29,807 nt of DNA from Oleispira sp051275515 (lineage in GTDB: Bacteria; Pseudomonadota; Gammaproteobacteria; Pseudomonadales; Oceanobacteraceae): NCBI GenBank assembly GCA_051275515.1, contig JBNMOT010000025.1:1-29807 (forward strand), read 5' to 3'. Numbering within the stretch: the stretch's first letter is position 1; every line of letters begins with the position of its first letter. Both the position numbers and the translations under genes were made by a program. Under the pieces are notes generated by a model. That model made no database searches. It was given only the letters and a program-made list of their open reading frames with translations, and had not been told where the DNA came from. Positions 24,916 through 29,807 of this stretch are shown piece after piece.

Positions 24916-27639
24916 TTAGACTTGCTGTTGCGCTTCAACTTGTTGGTCTAATATTCTACAAATTTCGTTTTGAATATGAAGGCATAACTCAGGGTCGCTG
25001 ATAGGGTCGTCATGACAGTCTGAGATAAAGAAAATATCTGAAATACGCTCACCCTCCGTCATAATTTTAGCACTGTGCATAAGCAGGTTATGGGTCATGA
25101 AAAACTCTCCCATGCGCGCTAATAAACCAGGGCGATCGGCTGCAATTACTTCTAGTACTGTGCGCATCATGACGGGGTCATTGCTGAGCGTTACCTGAGT
25201 AGGGATTTGAAAGTGCTTGAGTTGACGTGGTGTGCGGCGCTGAATTACCGAACTGTATTCTTCGGGTGTGGAGAGTGCGTGGGTTAGCGTATTTTTGATT
25301 TGATTGATGCGTACTGGATCATTACCAATAGAATCCCCATTTTCATCTAAGACAATGTAGGTATCAACCGCGTTGCGGTTATTGGAGGTCATAATACGTG
25401 CGTCTTGAATGCTTAGGTTAAGCTGATCTAAGGTAGCGGTTGTTACTGCAAAAAGGTTGGGGTGATTCTTCATAAAGATAAATATTTGAGTCGCCCCCTC
25501 AAAGTCTATGTCACTGGTTTCTCTAATCGCAACTAATGGCGACTCGCTGGAGCCGTGATCTGTAATGATTTGGGTGTGCCATATAATATTTTCGGCGCCC
25601 TCACGTAAGAAGTAATCATCACCAGGTTCATCCCAAATAGCTAAAGCATGAGCTTCGTCTATGCCGAGCTTTTCTAATTCGTAAATTGCTTCATATTGAA
25701 TTGCGCTAACGAATTGATCTTTCCCCATCGAATTATTTAAGCCTCTGCGAAAGGCTTGTTTAGTATTGTAAAATAATGTGCGCATTTGTTCCGCGCGCCA
25801 TCCCGTCCACAGTTTAGGGTTCGTACTAGCAATGTCGGCGACGGAAATTAAAAATAAATGCTGCAGGTGATCGATGTCACCTACTTCTAGGGCGAACTGA
25901 TAAATATCTTCTGGATTATTAATATCAATACGCTGTGAGGCTTGTGACATTAATAGATGGTTACGTACTAGCCATTCAACCATGTCAGCATCGTACTTGT
26001 TCAGCTTGTGCTGGCGACAAAATGCTGCAGCAATTTCAGCCCCAGCAACGTCATGCTCTACGCGATACATTTTTCCTACATCATGAAGTATTGCCGTTAT
26101 GTAGAGCACTTCTTTACGTTTAATTTTATGAATTAAGTTGTTAGCAACAGGGAAGTGTTCTTTTTCATCGGCATGTCGGTAACGGCGCAGCATCTGAACC
26201 ATGCGAAGGCTGTGTTCATCGACGGTATAGATATGAAATAGATCATACTGCATGTGGCCAATAATACTGCCAAAGTCAGGAATGTAACGACCTAAAATAC
26301 CGTAGCGCATCATGCGTTTTAAGGTGCTTGAAATTTCTAAGTTGTTTCTAAGAAATTGCATAAAAAGATCATTGTGCAGAGGTTTTTCGCGAAAATTTTT
26401 ATTAATTAATTCTCGATGGTCGTGCAGTGCGCGAATGGTGCTTGAGTGCATGCCTTTGATGTTGTCACGTTTCGCAAACTCTACAAATATACGTAATAGA
26501 AGTTCTGGTTTGTTCGCAATTCTTTTGGGGTCGGTTAAGCGAATATCGCCATTGCAAATATACAGATCATCATCAATGGGTTCGATATGGTCTTCACTGG
26601 AATCTCCAAAAATATCATCTTTAATATGGTGAAGCAGCATGTCGGTGAGTTCGGTGAGCGCGAGTTGATGACGATAAAATTGCAACATCATGTGTTCTAC
26701 ACCCAGCATTTCTTCATCGTCACTGAAACCTAAAATTTCAGAAATATCTATTTGTAAATCAAACAGCAGGCGATCTTCTTCTCTATTGGTCACCATGTGC
26801 AGCGCGTAGCGTAACTGCCATAAAAATTCTGTGCTGCGTTGGTATTGGTTCAATTCAAATTGAGTTAAAAATTTGTATTGCTTTAATTCTGCCAATTCTT
26901 CATGCCGGAAGTGGCGCATTGCCATCCAGTTAATGGTTTGGATGTCACGTAGAGTGCCTGGGGAGTTTTTTACGTTAGGCTCTAAGTTGTATTCAGTATC
27001 TTCATGTTTTGCATGACGTTTTTTTAGCTCTTCCCACTTGGCGGCAAAAAACTCAGGCCCAGACCAAATAATGCGTGGGTCAGTTCTTTCTTCCAGTTGC
27101 GGTAGTAGTGATTTTTCCCCTGCAAGGGTTCTAGCTTCCATCATGTTAGTAATGATGGTTAGGTCTTTTTTGGCTTCGCTAACACATTCGTCCAGCGTAC
27201 GGACGCTGTGACCGATATCAAGTTTCAAATCCCATAAGAGCGTTATAAAACTTTGTAATGCCTCTTTGTGTTTATCGAACGCGCTCTCGTTTTCTAATAC
27301 AATTAATAAATCAATATCGGAGTGTGGCTGCAGTTCACCACGCCCATAACCGCCGACAGCGAGTAATGATATGGTATCTTTACCATCGTAATTGTCATTA
27401 AAGCCAGAGTGCTGCCAGAGACAGAATAATATTTGATCGACGAGGTTGGAGCGATGGGCAACTAGGGTCGTGGCGTCGAGTGTTTCGCGAAAATAATTAT
27501 GACACTGTTGTTTTATATCTGCGAGCAGTGGCTTAATAACAGGAAGGGGTGAAATGGCCGTTTTTAGTTGCAGAAGTAATGCTTCGTTGTTAATGCGAGG
27601 AAGCTCTAACGTTGTTTTATCTACGGCCATCGTTGTCAA
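24916..27639 (-). CDS. glnD: Bifunctional uridylyltransferase/uridylyl-removing enzyme
   Basis: A 907-residue nitrogen sensor that uridylylates PII proteins when glutamine is low and removes the group when it is high. The nucleotidyltransferase motif GGYGRGELQPHSDIDLL is at 96-112. The HD hydrolase motif LHDVGK has His519-Asp520. Two ACT domains that sense glutamine lie at about 717-785 and 828-900 (VLEVIAADRPGLLARMGEFF). Length fits the family (E. coli 890). The start is either TTG at 27639, with AGGG eight bases upstream, or ATG three codons later at 27630. It is transcribed from the same side as map, 89 bases downstream, a neighbour order conserved in Gammaproteobacteria. No key residue is missing. 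Confidence 0.97.
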   Translation of the reverse strand: MTTMAVDKTTLELPRINNEALLLQLKTAISPLPVIKPLLADIKQQCHNYFRETLDATTLVAHRSNLVDQILFCLWQHSGFNDNYDGKDTISLLAVGGYGRGELQPHSDIDLLIVLENESAFDKHKEALQSFITLLWDLKLDIGHSVRTLDECVSEAKKDLTIITNMMEARTLAGEKSLLPQLEERTDPRIIWSGPEFFAAKWEELKKRHAKHEDTEYNLEPNVKNSPGTLRDIQTINWMAMRHFRHEELAELKQYKFLTQFELNQYQRSTEFLWQLRYALHMVTNREEDRLLFDLQIDISEILGFSDDEEMLGVEHMMLQFYRHQLALTELTDMLLHHIKDDIFGDSSEDHIEPIDDDLYICNGDIRLTDPKRIANKPELLLRIFVEFAKRDNIKGMHSSTIRALHDHRELINKNFREKPLHNDLFMQFLRNNLEISSTLKRMMRYGILGRYIPDFGSIIGHMQYDLFHIYTVDEHSLRMVQMLRRYRHADEKEHFPVANNLIHKIKRKEVLYITAILHDVGKMYRVEHDVAGAEIAAAFCRQHKLNKYDADMVEWLVRNHLLMSQASQRIDINNPEDIYQFALEVGDIDHLQHLFLISVADIASTNPKLWTGWRAEQMRTLFYNTKQAFRRGLNNSMGKDQFVSAIQYEAIYELEKLGIDEAHALAIWDEPGDDYFLREGAENIIWHTQIITDHGSSESPLVAIRETSDIDFEGATQIFIFMKNHPNLFAVTTATLDQLNLSIQDARIMTSNNRNAVDTYIVLDENGDSIGNDPVRINQIKNTLTHALSTPEEYSSVIQRRTPRQLKHFQIPTQVTLSNDPVMMRTVLEVIAADRPGLLARMGEFFMTHNLLMHSAKIMTEGERISDIFFISDCHDDPISDPELCLHIQNEICRILDQQVEAQQQV

Positions 27640-27728
27640 AATCTATACCCTAACTTGTTACTGTTATTAAGCTGATTGTTAAACCGATTATTTGCTCTGC
27701 TATTTAAGGCTATGACTGAGGTAGCTGT

Positions 27729-28505
27729 TTACCAGAACTGGGTCTCTTCTTTACGGCGTGTTAACACATCGACACCATCCTCTGTGACCAAGCAAGTATG
27801 CTCAAACTGGGCACTCGGCTTGCGGTCTTTAGTGACCACCGTCCAACCGTCAGGGAGTTGTTTATTAAAACGCTTTCCTTGATTTACCATGGGTTCAATC
27901 GTAAACGTCATTCCCGGTAATAGCTCCATACCGGTTCCTGCTTTGCCGTAATGTAGAACTTGAAATCCATCTTCATGAAATTCACTGCCAATGCCGTGAC
28001 CACAATACTCGCGAACGATCGAGTAGTGATTACTTTCAGCATACTGCTGAATGATGGCACCAATATCCCCTAAGCGACAGCCTGGTTTAACTAAGGCAAT
28101 TGCCTTGTACATGCTTTCTTGGGTGATATCGACTAAACGTTGCAATGGCGCAGATGCTTCACCAATAAAGAACATTTTACTGGTGTCGCCGTGATAACCA
28201 TCTTTAATAACGGTGATATCGATGTTAATGATATCGCCTTTTTTGAGTATCTTGTCATTCGGGATGCCGTGGCAAATTACGTGATTGACAGACGTGCAGA
28301 TAGACTTGGGAAAACCATGGTAATTCAGGGGTGCTGGAATCGCGTCTTGTACATCGACTATGTAATTATGGCAGAGTGTATTGAGCTCATCCGTGGATAT
28401 ACCCGCAACGACATGCTCTTCGATCATTTCCAGTACTTCCGCAGCCAGCCGTCCGGCAATACGCATTTTTTCAATTTCTTCAGCTGTTTTTACAAATTTG
28501 GACAT
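27729..28505 (-). CDS. map: Methionine aminopeptidase, type I
   Basis: A 258-residue cytoplasmic enzyme that removes the initiator methionine from new proteins. The five dinuclear-metal ligands are present: the two Asp in NIDITVIKDGYHGDTS, His in CGHGIGSEFHE, Glu in FTIEPM and Glu in AQFEHT. Length is close to E. coli Map (264). It is divergent from rpsB and upstream of glnD, the usual arrangement. A 12-base direct repeat lies at its ribosome site (28509-28532). Confidence 0.97.
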   Translation of the reverse strand: MSKFVKTAEEIEKMRIAGRLAAEVLEMIEEHVVAGISTDELNTLCHNYIVDVQDAIPAPLNYHGFPKSICTSVNHVICHGIPNDKILKKGDIINIDITVIKDGYHGDTSKMFFIGEASAPLQRLVDITQESMYKAIALVKPGCRLGDIGAIIQQYAESNHYSIVREYCGHGIGSEFHEDGFQVLHYGKAGTGMELLPGMTFTIEPMVNQGKRFNKQLPDGWTVVTKDRKPSAQFEHTCLVTEDGVDVLTRRKEETQFW

Positions 28506-28508
28506 ATT

Positions 28509-28532
28509 TTTCCGCTTGTATTTCCGCTTGTA
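28509..28532 (-). repeat. map: 12-base direct repeat at the map ribosome site
   Basis: TTTCCGCTTGTA occurs twice in tandem on the plus strand. On the coding strand of map this gives two AAGCGGAAA strings just before the ATG, so the ribosome-binding region is duplicated. Confidence 0.7.
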
Positions 28533-28673
28533 CGATGAATTCGATTAACTTACTTACGTGTGAACATAATTAATCGGATCATTATACGCTCATGTTGAGG
28601 TTTTATAAACGGGGCAAATACGACATTAAAGCGAGTCTTAAAAGAGATTTATCTTTATTTGTATCGGTTAAAA

Positions 28674-28688
28674 TGATATAAAGCGCGG
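28674..28688 (+). promoter_or_regulatory. rpsB: rpsB promoter, extended -10 with GC-rich discriminator
   Basis: TGATATAAA at 28674-28682 is an extended -10 (TGn plus TATAAA), followed at once by GCGCGG. That GC-rich discriminator is typical of stringently controlled ribosomal promoters, and E. coli rpsB has the same layout. Transcription should begin near 28690, giving a leader of about 170 bases, close to the E. coli length. The -35 is weak (TTTATT). Confidence 0.65.
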
Positions 28689-28689
28689 C

Positions 28690-28860
28690 TGATTGGGCCT
28701 ATCTTGCCTCAGAACTTAGGAATACCTTCTTAAATGCTTTGCTTGATACTTGATCAGTAAATAATACACACACACATCATAACAGTGTTGCGGGGTGCCG
28801 AAAGGTCGCGGTATTGGATGTGTGGAGGCTCAACCCAAACTAAATTAAGGTAGTTATATT
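28690..28860 (+). promoter_or_regulatory. rpsB: rpsB leader with S2-type autoregulatory structure
   Basis: CACACATC at 28771-28778 pairs with GATGTGTG at 28817-28824, enclosing a GC-rich inner part with GGTGCCGAAAGGTCGCGG. It is followed by GAGGCTCAACCCAAACTAAA close to the start. S2 binds a conserved rpsB leader in Gammaproteobacteria to repress rpsB-tsf; this element has the expected position and look. AAGG at 28847-28850 is the likely ribosome site. Confidence 0.6.
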
Positions 28861-29598
28861 ATGGCGCAAGTAAATATGCGTGACCTGCTTAAAGCAGGCG
28901 TTCACTTTGGACACCAAACTCGTTACTGGAACCCTAAAATGGGTAAGTACATTTTTGGTGCTCGCAACAAGATTCATATCATCAACTTGGAACACACTGT
29001 TCCTGCATTAAATAATGCATTGAAGTTGATCGAAAGCCGCACTTCTGGCAACAACAAAGTATTGTTTGTTGGAACTAAGCGTGCAGCAAGTAAAATCATC
29101 CAACAACAAGCAGAGCGCGCTGGCCAGCCATACGTTGCTCACCGCTGGTTGGGTGGTATGTTGACTAACTATAAAACTATTCGTCAATCTATTAAGCGTT
29201 TTCGCGATTTAGAAGCCCAAAAAGCTGACGGTACTTTTGAGCAGTTGACTAAGAAAGAAGCGTTGATGCGTGCCCGTGAAATGGACAAGCTAGAACGTTC
29301 TATTGGTGGTATCAAGGACATGGGTGGTTTGCCTGATGTTGTTTTCGTAATCGACGTTGACCACGAGCGCATCGCGATTCAAGAAGCAAACAAGTTGGGT
29401 ATCCCAGTTGTTGGTATCGTTGATACTAACTCTAACCCAGATGGTATCGATTACGTTATTCCTGGTAACGATGATGCGATCCGTGCAATCGAGATCTACG
29501 CCACAGCAGTTGCTGATGCAGTTCTTGAAGGCAAGCAAGTAACGGCTGCTGATAAAGGCGAAGTTGCTGAAGAGAAAGCTGAGCCAGCGGCTGAGTAA
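28861..29598 (+). CDS. rpsB: 30S ribosomal protein S2
   Basis: A 245-residue protein of the small subunit, located at the head-body junction and needed for S1 binding. It begins MAQVNMRDLLKAGVHFGHQT and contains the conserved HRWLGGMLTN, GIKDMGGLPD and GIPVVGIVDTN(S/C)NPDGIDYVIPGNDDA. The tail is acidic, EVAEEKAEPAAE. It is followed by a terminator and tsf, the universal gene order. Codon use looks strongly biased to frequent codons, as in highly expressed genes. Confidence 0.99.
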   Translation: MAQVNMRDLLKAGVHFGHQTRYWNPKMGKYIFGARNKIHIINLEHTVPALNNALKLIESRTSGNNKVLFVGTKRAASKIIQQQAERAGQPYVAHRWLGGMLTNYKTIRQSIKRFRDLEAQKADGTFEQLTKKEALMRAREMDKLERSIGGIKDMGGLPDVVFVIDVDHERIAIQEANKLGIPVVGIVDTNSNPDGIDYVIPGNDDAIRAIEIYATAVADAVLEGKQVTAADKGEVAEEKAEPAAE

Positions 29599-29615
29599 TT
29601 TCGAAGCTTCATCAT

Positions 29616-29643
29616 AAAAAAAGGGGCTTGCCCCTTTTTTTTT
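29616..29643 (+). terminator. Rho-independent terminator between rpsB and tsf
   Basis: Seven A and GGGG pair with CCCC and nine T around the loop CTTG. This is a strong intrinsic terminator shape just 18 bases after the rpsB stop. As tsf follows, it probably reduces rather than abolishes read-through, which lowers EF-Ts relative to S2; a tsf promoter between them was not clear. Confidence 0.85.
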
Positions 29644-29718
29644 GATCATTATTTTAAAGCTTTGTTGAAAGACGAGGCTTTGTACATTATTAAATACTGG
29701 ACATTAAGGACTCTTCCT

Positions 29719-29807
29719 ATGGCACGTATATCTGCACTATTGGTTAAAGAATTACGCGAGCGCACTGGCTTGGGTATGATGGAATGTAAAAAAGCTTTAG
29801 CAGCTAA
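29719..29807 (+). CDS. tsf: Elongation factor Ts, 5' part only
   Basis: The first 29 codons are in the window; the rest is cut by its right edge. They read MARISALLVKELRERTGLGM and then MECKKALAA, the N-terminal UBA-like domain with the family motif. EF-Ts recharges EF-Tu with GTP. AAGGA ends 8 bases before the ATG. Order after rpsB agrees. Confidence 0.97.
   Translation, partial: MARISALLVKELRERTGLGMMECKKALAA

Noticed and set aside
28140..28538. 132-residue open frame opposite map
   Set aside because: It is antisense to a well-supported gene and shows no motif.

Overview
The window looks like chromosomal DNA of a moderately AT-rich marine-type gammaproteobacterium (Oceanospirillales/Pseudomonadales-like). 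The basis is the housekeeping content: AcnA-type aconitase, DnaE, TilS, GlnD, and the map / rpsB-tsf divergent pair that is conserved in Gammaproteobacteria. Genus assignment is inference. No rRNA, tRNA, CRISPR array, transposase or integrase was seen.

Layout. 1-2930 is a mostly minus-strand block: a putative secreted methyltransferase, a short DUF6482-like protein, a membrane-anchored J-domain protein and a von Willebrand A protein. 3215-5911 is acnA. A 570-base gene-less stretch with inverted repeats follows. 6482-7196 is a DUF4404/CBS-domain gene pair behind a sigma-S-like -10 element. 7397-8092 encodes a small regulator with a NifA/Fis-type C-terminal helix-turn-helix but no AAA+ domain. 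8468-11520 holds two overlapping, divergent-in-sequence alkaline phosphatase genes, one exported and one a predicted lipoprotein, behind candidate ANR/FNR and PhoB sites. Then come trmN6-like (11589-12404), an ABC-2 permease/ATPase pair (12473-14223), dnaE (14322-17870) and tilS (17871-19292), which abuts dnaE with no accA between them.

19300-24900 is the accessory part. It has a frameshifted secreted-protein remnant, then two tandem OmpA-family genes. The first is a pseudogene with a thrombospondin type 3 (calcium-binding) passenger and at least five disruptions. The second is intact (878 residues) and has a completely different passenger: an Ig/cadherin-like domain with a hexapeptide repeat and a collagen-like Gly-Pro-Xaa tract. 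The two share the signal peptide region and everything from a GlyGly-CTERM-like segment onward: beta-barrel, TSP3 motif and peptidoglycan-binding OmpA domain. This looks like passenger swapping on a conserved outer-membrane anchor and is the most interesting item here.

24916-29807 returns to core genes: glnD and map on the minus strand, then a well-formed ribosomal-protein promoter, a structured rpsB leader, rpsB, an intergenic terminator and the start of tsf, cut by the window end.

Functionally, the accessory genes suggest a cell envelope adapted to phosphate scavenging and surface interaction. The core genes cover the TCA cycle, replication, tRNA modification, nitrogen sensing and translation.
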